A DNA stretch of 64,000 nucleotides from Perca fluviatilis (Eukaryota > Chordata > Actinopteri > Perciformes > Percidae). Positions 13,150-24,539 of the stretch are shown one piece after another. How positions within the stretch are numbered: the first letter of the stretch is position 1; each line of letters opens with the position of its first letter. The position numbers and the translations under genes were made by a program. Below the pieces are notes generated by a model, which was not told the origin of the DNA, ran no database searches, and was given only the letters and a program-made list of their open reading frames with translations. The DNA lies in contig NC_053120.1 of assembly GCF_010015445.1 (NCBI RefSeq), forward strand, positions 5,065,614 to 5,129,613, read 5' to 3'.

Positions 13150-14110
13150 CTTTCAGTGCCCGTAGATAATTTCATTGGGATGAGTAGATTTAATATTATA
13201 TTTTAGAATCAGAATTGGAGCATATCCATAATTTTGAATTCCCTGACAGTGCACACAGCAGACCTCTTCATGATGGAGTGTATTTACAGTATGTCACATA
13301 TAGCGCAGGTGTCACCATTGTTTAAATGGAAATTCAATGAGGCGAAGTGTGTTACAGATTCATCCTGAGCTTTCTGCTGCTTTTTACCTCTAAATGTTAC
13401 ACACATAGTGGGTAACCACAGCAGACTGATGGGCAGCTTTGAGAGTTAGGAGTCCAACTGGTCAATACATTTGGCTCCACGGCCCAATAAATAATCAATC
13501 AATAAATTAAAATTAGCAATGATCTTTGATCGTCTGCATAACTCTCGCCTGAGGAGGCAGATTCTCCTTCTATAAGTCACCAATAAAAAGAGATGTTTAG
13601 CTCATGTACTGTATACGTGGAATAGTTTCCTGAGAAATATATGATTGTTCTCAAGAAAGCACAGATTTGGGAAATGCATTGTGCCAAAAAAAAAAATCTC
13701 ATAGTTTTGCTGAAATTATCCATCTTTTTTTTCATCATTTTATTGTATTTTTCAATCATTTCTATACCATTGAAGAAGATCAATCCTGGCTTTTGTAAGA
13801 CAACCCACAGTGTGCGTGTCCTAACATCCATCCCTCGGCCAACTTTACGTTGGAATGACTGAAAACGGATTTGGCAGCTTTCAGCAGCGATGAAGAACCG
13901 TTTCCTCAGAATAATTCTGGGATTGTTTTTAATTTCCCAGCGATCATCATTGTGATCTGACCTACATGCTGAGTTCAGAGCTTTGTTGACACTGCTCTGT
14001 AACATCGCCATCTCTTGGAGTAATTGTGTAAGTAAGTGACACAACACACAAACATTGATTATAGAAACATTTCATCTACGTTTCATTGACACGCATCTCC
14101 GTGCCATTAC
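13150..14110. other. Unassigned AT-rich sequence
   Basis: No exon, RNA gene or repeat family recognised. Frames on either strand here lack homology and splice context. Confidence 0.35.
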
Positions 14111-14112
14111 AG

Positions 14113-14113
<1 letters not shown>

Positions 14114-14150
<37 letters not shown>

Positions 14151-14151
14151 A

Positions 14152-14219
<68 letters not shown>

Positions 14220-14277
14220 AGTCTGAGTCTGTGAGTCTATGTGCATCTGTGGGTGTGTTTGGTTTGGCGTGTGTGTG

Positions 14278-14310
<33 letters not shown>

Positions 14311-14353
14311 TGTGTGTGTGTGTGAGAAGTCAGTCTGTGAGCTGCGTGTGTGG

Positions 14354-14414
<61 letters not shown>

Positions 14415-14470
14415 TGTGTGTGTGTGAGAGAGTCTGAGTCTGTGAGTCTGTGTGCGTGTGTGGGTGTGTT

Positions 14471-14504
<34 letters not shown>

Positions 14505-14547
14505 TTGTGTGAGAGAGTCTGAGTTAGTTGTGTGTGTGGGGTGTGTT

Positions 14548-14599
<52 letters not shown>

Positions 14600-14845
14600 T
14601 GTGTGTGTGTGTGTGAGAGAGTCTGAGTCTGTGAGTCTGTGTGCGTGTGTGGGTGTATTTGCGTGTGTGTGTGTGAGTGTGTGTGTGTGTGAGAGAGAGT
14701 CTGAGTCTGTGAGTCTATGTGCGTGTGTCGGTGTATTTGCGTGTGTGTGTTTGTGTGTGTGAGTCTGTGAGTTAGTGAGTCTGTGAGTCTGTGTGCGTGT
14801 GTGGGTGTATTTGCGTGTGTGTGTGTGCATACACGTAGGTGTGTG
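14114..14845. repeat. Compound GT microsatellite with higher-order repeats
   Basis: Blocks of GT separated by GAGAGTCTGAGTCTGTGAGT and GTGCGTGTGTGGGTGT segments, repeated about six times: a minisatellite-like array built from a GT tract. Confidence 0.95.
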
Positions 14846-15064
14846 TGTGTTGGCCTTCAAGGGGTGTATAACTCTTGAACACACAAACATCATGAGGTCT
14901 TTACAGTCAGAGTCCTGCTCTGTTTGTCAGCTGGGCTTCATTCACAAAACGGGGCTCTGCCGGCAGCATTTCCTCTGCTTTCGATTTGGGGGAGAAAAAA
15001 AAACAACTTTTAAAACCACTAACTTTGTTCTGAAGGTCTTGTATTTGTTTTTTCAGACCTGTCT

Positions 15065-15108
<44 letters not shown>

Positions 15109-15990
15109 CGTACAGTAAAAAGAGAATCCAAGCAAAGCGGAGAGCCAGAACTTTCGGGGATGGATTGGGTTACACTACTTCCCAGAGACAAAAGTGCTCT
15201 ATATGGGAGGGTCGGCCATGACAGTTGGCAGTTGGTTCGGTTTGGGGCGAACCTGATACCATAATTTAGATCTGCCATAAACACACAGAAATGAGACACA
15301 GACCCACTCTCCCCTCTGAAATACAACCATGGGAAAACCGGACATTTTGGCTGCAAAAGCTCTGCCCCCGACCGTAACGTGAAATCCATGCTTCTATGAT
15401 TAGACGTAACGTGTTCATCATTGCTTACACAAACTGATGGAAAGTATTTGCGCGGCCTTGCCCATGCTGCCTGCATGTGTACAGAGCAGCTTGGGAACAG
15501 GTATTAGTTTCTGCTCGGGAGATCGTTTCGGTGATGACTCGGTGTTTAGACGTGCAGATTGTGCTGACTCGCTCTGCTTTCCTTGTTGTCTCTGAGGTCT
15601 AACGTGCGCGTTGATGTGAAGACGAGTGAACTGTCGTAATCACTGTTTTCGACCGGGAATGTGTGCTCATTACTGAGCGTGCACGTGCGTGTTGAGGTCT
15701 CCTGATTAGCTCTGGCAACGCCGCCGAGCGAGAGGGAGGTTTGTGAAGATTAGCCTAGCGGGATGGTTTCCTGTCAGATCTGCAGGAAAAAAAAAAAAAA
15801 TTCTTTCCATTACGACGGCCAGCAGTCAGCAAACACGTGCAGCGCCTGAAAGATTTTGATGCAGCTTCTCTGCCAGTTCTGTAGAACAAAACACGTGTTG
15901 CTGTCGAGCCGCCAAACACCGGGCTGAAAGCTGCGGCCCGGTGCCGAGTTAGGATGCACTGCCACTAACAGCCAGGGGCGGATCTAGGAT
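14846..15990. other. Unassigned sequence with a short CT repeat
   Basis: A (CT)n run at 15066-15106 and a poly-A at 15786-15800. The rest is non-repetitive, with no recognised exon. Confidence 0.4.
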
Positions 15991-15997
15991 CAGAGCT

Positions 15998-16150
15998 TTA
16001 AAGGTGCTGTAGGTAGGATTGTGCGGATCCAGGACTTAGCCAAAAAATTTGAACATCGACAACTTCTCAGTCCCTCACCCCCCTTTTGGCTAAAGCCCAA
16101 AACGGTCTCCTAAGCCCCTCCCCCCCACAAGGGATAATGAATGTGTGTGC
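15998..16150 (+). mobile_element. Truncated copy of the TTTAAAGGTGCTGTAGGTA element
   Basis: Matches, in inverted order, the right half of the complete element at 29191-29501: GGTGCTGTAGGTAGGATTGTG, the AGGACTTAGCC block and the GACAACTTCTCAGTCCCTC block. Confidence 0.7.
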
Positions 16151-16199
16151 CTGAGCAGTGATTGACATGCAGTTAGACACCCTTCTGGGATGATTCTTC

Positions 16200-16470
16200 C
16201 TTTATTAGTCTAAATAATTCATAATTTCTGCTTCTTTAACTCAAGGATTAGGTGGTTTCCTATAAATGTGGTTTTCAATTGACCATGAATTCCAAATAAT
16301 AAGTGTAAAACTATAGTGGTAGTAAGTTGGTGTTAGTGGTGTTTATGCATGGTAGTGAAAAGAAGCGTTAAACGTAAAAAAAAAAACGCCAAAAAGCGCC
16401 AAAAACATTGAAAAAGGTGCCAAAATTGTCGAAAAAAAAAGAGACCAAAACATCAGAAAAAGGGTTGATT
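16200..16470. mobile_element. Diverged piggyBac-like element interior
   Basis: Shares the interior motifs AGTGGTAxTAAGTTGGTGTTAG and runs of AAAAxGxCAAAA with 10180-10330; both termini are lost. Confidence 0.4.
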
Positions 16471-16599
16471 TTCAAGTCTTGGACGGACATGAAACTCTCC
16501 CGGTTGAATCATCAGCACAAAAGTTAGAAAAACTCAAAAAGGACATTCAAATTAAAAATATATAATGATATATAGATATAAAATATTTGCAGCACAATA

Positions 16600-16765
16600 A
16601 ACAACATACTCTTTTGTCTGTGTTTTAAGCCCCCAACGTCTCCTTCCAGGCAGCGCTGCCTGAAAGGCACTAGGATTAGGCAATGGTTAGGGTTAGGGTT
16701 AGGGCTAGGTGCCTTGAAGTCAACGGTTGCAGCCGTTGGGGGGCTTAAAACACCATCGAGCAACA
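16600..16765. repeat. Interspersed repeat with telomere-like GGGTTAGGG run
   Basis: AAGCCCCCAACG...GCAGCCGTTGGGGGGCTT forms an inverted pair (about 16628-16748) around GTTAGGGTTAGGGTTAGGG; the short palindromic ends suggest a small DNA element. Confidence 0.55.
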
Positions 16766-16880
16766 TACCCCCTGGCAATATAAAAAAATTATTTTTTTTA
16801 ATAGAGATGGGGGATATAATTTCAAGGGGGAAATATTTTTTAAACATCTTTGTGTTCGTACGTTAAAAACTTTTTGTATT

Positions 16881-17137
16881 TCCATATCGTCACCTTCCTA
16901 AAATAATGGCCTAGGTCATTTTTTTTAACAAAAATGATTTCTAAATCATCTCCCCATGGTGCTGGCCACCTCTGGTAAAATTGCCTACATCCTCAGTTGA
17001 ACAGGTCATGTGATTCTACACCTTTAGTATAATGGCCTATGTCAAGCATGTGACTTAGGCCCTTTAGTTTTTTGTGTTTTCTGAAAAACCTGAAAAAATG
17101 ACTTAGGCAATTATTTTAGGAAGGTGACGATATGTGG
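16881..17137. mobile_element. Small inverted-repeat element (MITE), about 257 bp
   Basis: TATCGTCACCTTCCTAAAAT at the left is mirrored by ATTTTAGGAAGGTGACGATA at the right. The interior repeats GGCCTAxGTCA motifs. Confidence 0.75.
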
Positions 17138-17139
17138 AA

Positions 17140-17540
17140 CGGATTGAGTACATTGTTAAAGCAATGTCCAAGTATTGGTGCGTTTTCGGAGATTGGCGGA
17201 CCCAAAAGCAGAGACAGTTGTCAGTGGAATAGTTTAGAGGATTTAATAGCAATGGAAAAAATATACAAAACAAAAGGAGACCTGGAAAAAGCAGGCAAGA
17301 AGTAATCCAAAATGAAAGAGAATACCAAACAAAACTAAAAATAACAGCAACCAGGAACAGCGAGACCAGAACAGGGTAGACTAACACACGCAATCCAAAC
17401 TGAAAACAGTACAATGATGTGACACAGGACAACACAAAGAGGTAACGAGGTAACAAGAGACAGGGGACACAAGGGCTGGGAAAACCAAAAGACAGGAAGT
17501 AAAAGTAGACAAGACACGACAAGACAGAAAACCAGACTAC
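17140..17540. other. Unassigned A-rich sequence
   Basis: Purine-rich on the + strand with repeated ACAAGACA/ACAGG motifs. No gene recognised. Confidence 0.35.
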
Positions 17541-17541
17541 C

Positions 17542-17835
17542 AGTGCTGGCTCCCAAATGGTGGAACGAGCTCCCTATCGACATCAGGATGGCCGAAAGCC
17601 TACACATCTTTTGCCGAAGGCTAAAAACCCATCTCTTCAGACTACACCTCGGATAAAAAAATAATAATTTCATGTGTCTCTTTGTAGCTTTGCTCATTTG
17701 CTTATTTTGCTTATTTAAAGCTAATGTACTTGCACTTACTACTTGCTGTCTGGAGTTTGAACCTTCACGGTTGAAAGCACTTAATTGTAAGTCGCTTTGG
17801 ATAAAAGCGTCAGCTAAATGACATGTAATGACAAG
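17542..17835 (+). mobile_element. 3' end of an L2-clade LINE
   Basis: The + strand reads WWNELPIDIRMAESLHIFCR, the C-terminal end of an L2-type reverse-transcriptase polyprotein. It is followed by the typical 3' tail AAGTCGCTTTGGATAAAAGC and ATGTAATGACA. It is 5'-truncated, as usual for LINE copies. Confidence 0.8.
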
Positions 17836-18108
17836 TATGACCCAGTTTAAAAAGCAGTAAGAAAATATGTGTTTCACTAAATACAGGAGGGAGGAATGGT
17901 TTTGACTATCACACATTTATTTATTTATTCGTTTACTTACATTATTTTTTTTTATGGTCAATATATACATAAAAAATCATTTAATTTTGGTGTGTAAATA
18001 TACATAATAGGAAATGGTAAAGGAACGTGTTAAATATGATATAAATACTTTATGATGTAAACATGTATCTATTCATGATGATGATTATTATATAGTTAAT
18101 ACAGTGTG
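17836..18108. other. AT-rich unassigned sequence
   Basis: Low-complexity AT-rich DNA without recognised features. Confidence 0.4.
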
Positions 18109-18109
18109 T

Positions 18110-18360
18110 GCGGCTTGTGTTTGAATCATTTGGCTTATAGGGAAGTGAATAAAATCAACAAAAACTTCGGTCACCAAAGTCACCAAAAATATCGGAAAAA
18201 GTGAAAAAAAAAAAACATCAAAAACATTGGAATAAATTTTTTTTTGAATAAAATCGACAAAAAACGTCGAAGTGTAGAAAAAGAACAACAAAATGTTGAA
18301 ATTTCGACCCAGAAAATCACAAAGTTGCATGGGTGATGGGAAGACAACAGAAGGGTTAAT
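18110..18360. mobile_element. Partial piggyBac-like element
   Basis: Ends GGGAAGACAACAGAAGGGTTAA at 18339-18359, with the family's AAAAACATCAAAA/TCGACCCAGAAA interior. The left end is not identifiable. Confidence 0.5.
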
Positions 18361-18663
18361 TCTGTCTCCTTCTCTCTTTATTTCTTTCACTCTCCTTAAA
18401 CCTCTGAGTGCTAAACCCCCGCTGACGTCTCCCCTGACTGACAACTGACTGACTGACTGAATGAGTGAATCATAGGGAGGGAGGGAGAGAGGGAGGGGAG
18501 GAGAAAACTCAATCTAACGATGATGTGTGATGGATGATGTGTTGGTCAGGAATACTACATGATGTCACCCTGGTTGTTCTGCAATCTGCAAGGACTGTGT
18601 GCATTTGCATTGGCTGGAGACCCTGATTCCTACAAACAGAGCACATACAGAACATGCTGTATG

Positions 18664-19140
18664 TAAGGCAAGGCAAGGCCATTTTATTTATATAGCACAT
18701 TTCAGCACAAGGCAACTCAAAGTGCGTTATATAAAACATCAAACAGTAAAAAGCAAAAATAGAAAATAAAAAAATATTAAAATATTAACGAATACAGATT
18801 TAATACAAGATAAAATACAAGAGTAAAATTCACAGTTCAGTATAAAAATGTATGAGATAAAATACACAAATAAAATTCATAGTACAGTATAAGAATTAAG
18901 GAAAGGCAACATCAGAAAGAAAGGTCTTCAACCTTGATTTAAAAGAGCTGAGAGTTGCTAAGGACCTGCACTTTTCTGGTAGTTTGTTCCAGATATGTGG
19001 AGCATAAAAACTGAACGCAGCTTCCCCCCCGTTTAGTTCTGACTCTGGGGACAGCAAGCAGACCTGTCCCAGGCCACCTGAGAGATCTTGGTGGTTCATA
19101 GTGCAATAACAGATCAGAAATATTGTAAAGTTTCTCATTT
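18664..19140 (-). mobile_element. 3' end of a non-LTR retrotransposon (L2/Rex1-like)
   Basis: The minus strand reads FYAPHIWNKLPEKCRSLATL then SSFKSRLKTFL, the usual C-terminus of fish LINE reverse transcriptases. Its 3' tail (complement of GGCAAGGCCATTTTATTTAT) lies at 18664-18735. It is 5'-truncated. Confidence 0.75.
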
Positions 19141-19199
19141 TATCTTCTTTTTATTCTCAGCAGTATAGCATCCATGGACTGTCTTCACCCACCGCTGCA

Positions 19200-19420
19200 T
19201 GACTTTCCGGCCCCGCCCAACCAAAACCAAAAAGAGGAACCTTTTTTTGTTTTTATTCCATATTCATTATCGGAAGCGAGCAGGATCTACTAGTGCTGTT
19301 TTTGTTTTGCGTAAAAAAAAAAAAAAAAAAAACCATTTAAAGAATATGGAAGCACAAGCTGATGCTTCAAGCAGCCTCCAGAGTTACATTGTAGAAAATA
19401 AATTGACGTATTAATAACAT
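19200..19420. other. Unassigned sequence with a poly-A run
   Basis: Poly-A at about 19313-19332. No other feature seen. Confidence 0.35.
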
Positions 19421-19427
19421 CAGCAAT

Positions 19428-19680
19428 CTGAGTTTTCTGTTGTACGACTAAAACTACTTTTGAACGTCCACATGTTCCACCAAAACCAGTTCCTTCCCGA
19501 GGCTGTTTAGCAGCGGCACCGTGGCTCCGTCCGACGCTTAGCACCTCCCAAGACGATTGTGATTGGTTTAAAGAAAAGCCAATAAAACAGAGCACATTTT
19601 TCTCCCATTCAAGAATGCTGCGTGGACTAGCCAGACCCTCCTCCGCAGAGCTGTGGAGGAAGGTCTGGCAATGCGAGACT
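19428..19680. mobile_element. 5'-truncated TAGTCT-family DNA element
   Basis: Closely matches 3700-3947 (CGACTAAAACTACTTTTGAA, GATTGTGATTGGTTTAAAG) and ends GGCAATGCGAGACTA, the expected right terminus. Confidence 0.75.
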
Positions 19681-19689
19681 ACTCTCAAG

Positions 19690-20460
19690 TCAACATAGTC
19701 TGTTAACGCAGTTTGGCCATTTCAAAATAAATCTTTTGACTGTGACAGCTTACTAATCTTTGCGTTTGCTTTTGCCCATCGGTGATTTCCACATCCATTT
19801 TTCTTTTCTGTGTGACTCTTATCAGACTCACCTTGTTTTGACTTTGTTTTTTTTTGTGTAAATTCACTCAAAGGTTTTTTCCATAAAATAAAAAGAATCA
19901 TAATTTTTAATCTGCTATTAGTTGCAGCACAAACATTTGGCTTTGGATGCACACACACAGACACACACATTCGCCCCCAGCTGTAACCCCCCCTCCCCCC
20001 CCCACCACCACCACCACCTCCCTCTTCTGTTGATCTCAGCTCTTTTTACCCTCTAAACACCCCCCTCCTCACATCTTGAGTGCACTCTGCTTTTATCTTT
20101 GTGTTGACCCCCATCCCCTCGGTCCCTGGATGAGGTAATTTCCTGTCTGGCTGACTCACAGCACTCACACCTCTGAATGAAGGAGAGATGGAGGGGTGAA
20201 GGAGAGATGGAGGGATGAAGGAGAGATGGAGGCAGCGCTGTTAAAAGAGTGTTGGGTGTCAGATCTGCATCCAGAAAAAGGTGTTTTTTGTTGGCTCCGA
20301 TTTCCTCTTTTTCTGTCTCTCGCCTTCGTCCGGGCAAAAGCAACTAATCCTCAGATATTCATATAGGGTGAGACGTCAACATGTCTACAGGAACTGGAAT
20401 GTGTATGCATCACACACACGTACAGATATATGTGTAACCAGGTAAAAAGAAATACCAGAC
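19690..20460. other. Unassigned sequence
   Basis: Includes a C-rich/CCACCA tract (19986-20022) and three copies of GAAGGAGAGATGGAGG (20178-20232). No exon recognised. Confidence 0.4.
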
Positions 20461-20463
20461 ATT

Positions 20464-20872
20464 AGCCCTATTCGCACGGGATAAGTATTACCTGGTGACC
20501 TCCAGTCATTTGTAATAATCGCGGAGGTTGTCTGTGATCTTAATCCCGTGCGATTCGGTCATGTCTGTAATTTGTAAAGTAATAATTCCCCCGCAAATGA
20601 CCTACCATATTTCGCCGAAAACGGAGGTCCTGTGATAATATTAGTCCCGTGCGAATCGGCATCTCTGTGATTTGGGGTCTAACTGGCTGCGTTGTCAATT
20701 ATAAATGAAAAGTTTTGACATCATATCCGGGGGATAATGTCTGTAAATTTGAGTAAAATACCGACTTCAGTTATCCCGTGTGAATGCGCCAGACGAAATA
20801 CAGACGTGTGGGGGTAATTTATAAACTACAAGAGGTCCCCAGGTAATACTTATCCCGTGCGAATAGGGCTAT
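20464..20872. mobile_element. Inverted-repeat DNA element (TAGCCCTATTCGCACGGG ends)
   Basis: TAGCCCTATTCGCACGGGAT at the left is mirrored by ATCCCGTGCGAATAGGGCTA-type sequence at the right, over more than 25 bp. Internal CCCGTGCGAxTCGG motifs repeat the end sequence, as in multi-repeat MITEs. Confidence 0.85.
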
Positions 20873-21410
20873 TGTCATAAAATGATCAGGGCTCTTCCCT
20901 GACTAAACTGGTGCTAGGTGGGCTACATATGCACATGTAGACAGACAGTATCCCTGGAGGTCAACCAGAAATCTTTTTATTCTATAAACGTGGACACACA
21001 GGCTGCACTGACCTGTTAGTCTGGAATAACGGAAGTACATGTCCTGGATAAAGCCTGACATCGATGTCCGCTCTCTGTGTGTTGACGTTCTCAAAATCCC
21101 TTCGGAAACGACAGCAAACTTCGAGCTAGCGAGCTACACGCTGAAAATGTCAAGTTTTGAAGAACGTTTGGATACCAAGTTTTTTCAGGGAATCAAGTTC
21201 TTTCTGGGAATGACTGTAAAGATTTACAAAGAACATGGATACGGCATTTCCTCTCTAACTGGGACATTTTTGGACCGATTGGTGGGATTGCTGTGATACA
21301 CTGGTAAGAGCCAATGAGGTTTAACCATTTATCAGCTAATTTAAATAGCTCACGTTACTGTATTGTGTCAACCGTTAACTTCATGTAATATGGTATGTGG
21401 CGTTTTCTTC
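20873..21410. other. Unassigned sequence
   Basis: An 85-codon + frame (21039-21296) is open but shows no recognised domain and no clear splice borders. It may belong to a transposon relic. Confidence 0.3.
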
Positions 21411-21414
21411 TGCG

Positions 21415-21620
21415 GGATGCAAATGTTCCACCAAAACAAGTTCCTTCCCGAGACTATTTAGCAGAGCCACCGGCGCTGCGTCCGGAGCTCAGCGCCGCCC
21501 AAGACCATTGTGATTGGTTTAAAGAAATGCAAACAACCCAGAGTGTTTTTTCATCCCATACCACAATGCATCTGTGGTGTAGCTAGGCCTTTACTCCACA
21601 GCGCTGTGGCGAGACTATAT
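21415..21620. mobile_element. Diverged TAGTCT-family DNA element fragment
   Basis: Matches 3740-3930: GTTCCACCAAAACAAGTTCC and GATTGTGATTGGTTTAAAG-type blocks, ending near GGCGAGACTATA. Confidence 0.7.
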
Positions 21621-21624
21621 ATTA

Positions 21625-22690
21625 TTTTATTATTGCCTATATTTATGAATCAACTGACGCATTGGCACACGCGACTACTTATGGTGCGTTCAAATCAACT
21701 CAGCAAGTTTGAAGCGTGGGGGACGGAGGGCACCGACATGGATAGTGCGTACCCTGTGTCCGCTGCGCCCTTGCTGGGACGTACCATAGGTTTCCTCTTT
21801 GGCAGCAGCCTTCCTCAGCAGCAGCTGGGTTTGAGCTGAGAGTCCAGGCCCTGCTCCCCTCTCTCCTCCCTACCCTCTCTGGGAGTATCACGCTGCACCA
21901 TCAAACCCGAGCCCCGGGCTACGGACCATCGCTCACAGCCTGCGCTCACTTCCGGTGGGTCAGGTATCTCAGACAGCCTGGGTCAGGAGGGGAAGTGGTG
22001 CATGTTGGGACATCTGATCCTGATCCAATGAGCAGTTCCAGCCTTTTTAAAGTCACCCTGCCAGTAAAACTGGACCTGTCCAGCTTGGGTTCCACCTGGC
22101 AGACAGCGGTCTTTGTGTATCTTAGCGAAGCTTCTCTGTGTGATATAAAATACAGTCTTTGCAGCGATGGATGGGCCCTCTTGTTGATTAGTCCCAGAAG
22201 GCCTTTCAGTCTGGCAGCAGGGATAAATGACCCAGTCTGCCCTGAATCAGATACTGTATTTACAGCTCCCTGCTTTCCACAAAATACATGACATCAGATG
22301 TGGTTTAAACTGAAATAGACTTTTAAATCCACACACACCAGCTCTAACTGTGACTGTTTGGTCAAGAATAGAAAACTGTGGTTTCAACTGCAGGGCCAAA
22401 CAAGGCCAAAATAAGGCCTCGTATTTGTTTTCTATGATTGTCGATATTTAGAGACAGCTGTGTATTGAACGTCAGTTTCTGGGAACTGGCTGATTTGTGT
22501 CCATAGCGCAGAGTTTTGAAAGCCACGACACAGACATGGGAGAGCCACCGATTGCTTCGTCAGATTCAAAGTCTCAATAAATCTTTTCTGATCAGATTGC
22601 ATCTGACTGATTTTTAACATAATCCTTTCTCTTCTATAATCTCAAGTCTAAATGTTTTAAATTTGAACAGTAAAGGTGCGGCCTGGCTAT
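21625..22690. other. Non-repetitive sequence, no gene recognised
   Basis: Balanced composition at 21830-22300. No exon could be supported. Confidence 0.3.
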
Positions 22691-22726
22691 AGACCTGGGG
22701 CCTCATTTATCAACAGTACGTATACT

Positions 22727-23015
22727 GAACAAAATTATAAATGCAACACTTTTGTTTTTGCCCCCATTTTTCATGAGCTGAACTCAAATATCTAAGACTA
22801 TTTCTACGTACATAAAAGGCCTATTTCTCTCAAATATTGTTCACAAATCTGTCTAAATCTGTGTTAGTGAGCACTTCTCCTTTGCCAAGATAATCCATCC
22901 ACCTCATAGGTGTGGCATATCAAGAAGCTGATTAGACAGCAGGATTATTGCACAGGTGTGACTTAGGCTGGCCACAAGAAAAGGCCACTCTAAAATGTGC
23001 AGTTTTACTGTATTG
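22727..23015. mobile_element. Tc1-like element fragment nested in the Harbinger element
   Basis: TACTGAACAAAATTATAAAT and GCAACACTTTTGTTTTTGCC mark the left end. Typical interior blocks (GTGAGCACTTCTCCTTTGCC, ATCCACCTCATAGGTGTGGC) follow. The right end is truncated. Confidence 0.75.
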
Positions 23016-23309
23016 GGAGGGTCTGGGGGGGTTCCTAATTTTGTACAGTGTAGAAAATGTTCTAAATTCAGTTTTATGAATGAAATTTAGTGTTTGCTTA
23101 AGTAAAAAAAAAAATAGGCCTTTATCAAACCTGCGCAAGCCAATCGTACGCACGTCAGTAAGTAATCAATCTTGATAAATCACACCTGTTCTTAACGACC
23201 ATGCTCGTTCACGATAAGGCCATTTGCATTCAGAAATGCCTCCAATTATATGGTGACCGCACATCCCTTTATCAACCACGTGAATGTGTTTTTTTCCCTC
23301 ACTGCCATA

Positions 23310-23480
23310 ATGGCAAAGAGAGCAAAAAAGAGGAACATCTCAAACTCAGAAATGGAGGCACTGGTAGATGACAATGAATCCAACCAACAAATATTGTTTG
23401 GTTCACTCACTGCAGAAGGAATTACAAACAAAAGAAAAAAATGCTGCATGGGAGAAGGTCACGAATATCATGACACAAAT
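23310..23480 (+). pseudogene. Remnant of a Harbinger Myb/SANT-like DNA-binding protein gene
   Basis: Reads MAKRAKKRNISNSEMEALVD, then ILFGSLTAEGITNKRKK, the N-terminal pattern of the Myb-like accessory protein of fish Harbinger transposons. The frame loses the pattern after about residue 48, so it is a decayed gene. Accessory proteins of this type help bring the transposase to DNA; this copy is unlikely to work. Confidence 0.65.
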
Positions 23481-23703
23481 CCAGCAGTGCATTTTTGGGG
23501 AAGCTGTACCTACTTAGAAGGGGAGCGTGCCTATGTTCCCACAGCCCTATGTTCCCACAAAAAATAAAAATATCAAAAAAGATTTATTTTCCAAAATTAG
23601 GCCCTATGGCCCTATGATAGCCAATTACATCCAACCTATTATCCAGTAGCAATGGACTACAGATGGAATGTAACCCTAAATCCCTAAAAAAATCTTAGAA
23701 ATG

Positions 23704-24108
23704 TGGGAACATATGGCTGTGGAACCACTGAGCTGTGGGACCGGACCATTGGGCTGTGAGACCATTGGGCTGTGGGAACATAGGGCTGTGGGACCATTGG
23801 GCTGTGGGAACATAGGGCTGTGGGACCATAGGGCTGTGGGACCATTGGGCTGTGAGACCATTGGGCTGTGAGACCATTGGGCTGTGGGACCATTGGGCTG
23901 TGAGACCATTGGGCTGTGGGAACATAGGGCTGTGGGAACATAGGGCTGTGGGACCATTGGGCTGTGGGAACATAGGGCTGTGGGACCATTGGACTGTGAG
24001 ACCATTGGGCTGTGGGACCATTGGGCTGTGGGAACATAGGGCTGTGGGACCATTGGGCTGTGGGAACATAGGGCTGTGGGAACATAGGGCTGTGGGACCA
24101 TTGGGCTG
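23704..24108. repeat. 16-bp minisatellite, about 25 copies
   Basis: Unit variants GGGCTGTGGGAACATA and GGGCTGTGGGACCATT alternate irregularly, with a GTGAGACCATT variant. The same unit occurs inverted at about 23530-23560, ahead of the array. Confidence 0.95.
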
Positions 24109-24539
24109 ATCCCCTTAGAAGCCCCTCTGTGCCCTCACCAAGCAGATCAGCGCGATCTTTGAGCGCATTGTTTGCCAAGTCTTCCAATAACGCAAGATAA
24201 GCCATTGCACTATATTTCAAACATTTGTCACAGCTGTCTTATATAGGGTTTGACCCCAATTAGGCAACATGTCTGTTTAAAATTAGACAAATGACTAATT
24301 GAGTGTTTTCTAATAAAAGGAAACACAGGACATATGTGGATGTTGATTGTGTCATGCGTACTGTGACACTCTTAAATGCTTTTTATTATGTATTATATAT
24401 ATATATATATGCTTATATTTACACATATTCCTAAGTGTAAGCACAAGTTGGTAAATTCCACACTTTGCATGGCAATGTTCTTACACATAACATACGCACG
24501 CATCTGTGCGTACGCACGGTTGATAAATGAGGCCCCTGC

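Larger units (their letters stand above)
22698..24535. mobile_element. PIF/Harbinger-type element with 3-bp target duplication
   Basis: Left end GGGCCTCATTTATCAACAGT and right end GGTTGATAAATGAGGCCC are inverted. CTG flanks both sides (22695-22697 and 24536-24538), the 3-bp duplication usual for PIF/Harbinger. It holds a Myb-like accessory gene remnant, a nested Tc1-like fragment and a 16-bp minisatellite. Confidence 0.85.

Noticed and set aside
21039..21296. 85-codon open frame as a small gene
   Set aside because: No known domain, no convincing splice borders, and it sits between transposon fragments.
23684..24220. Proline/histidine-rich repeat protein frames
   Set aside because: They are three-frame readings of the 16-bp minisatellite and occur on both strands; not a gene.
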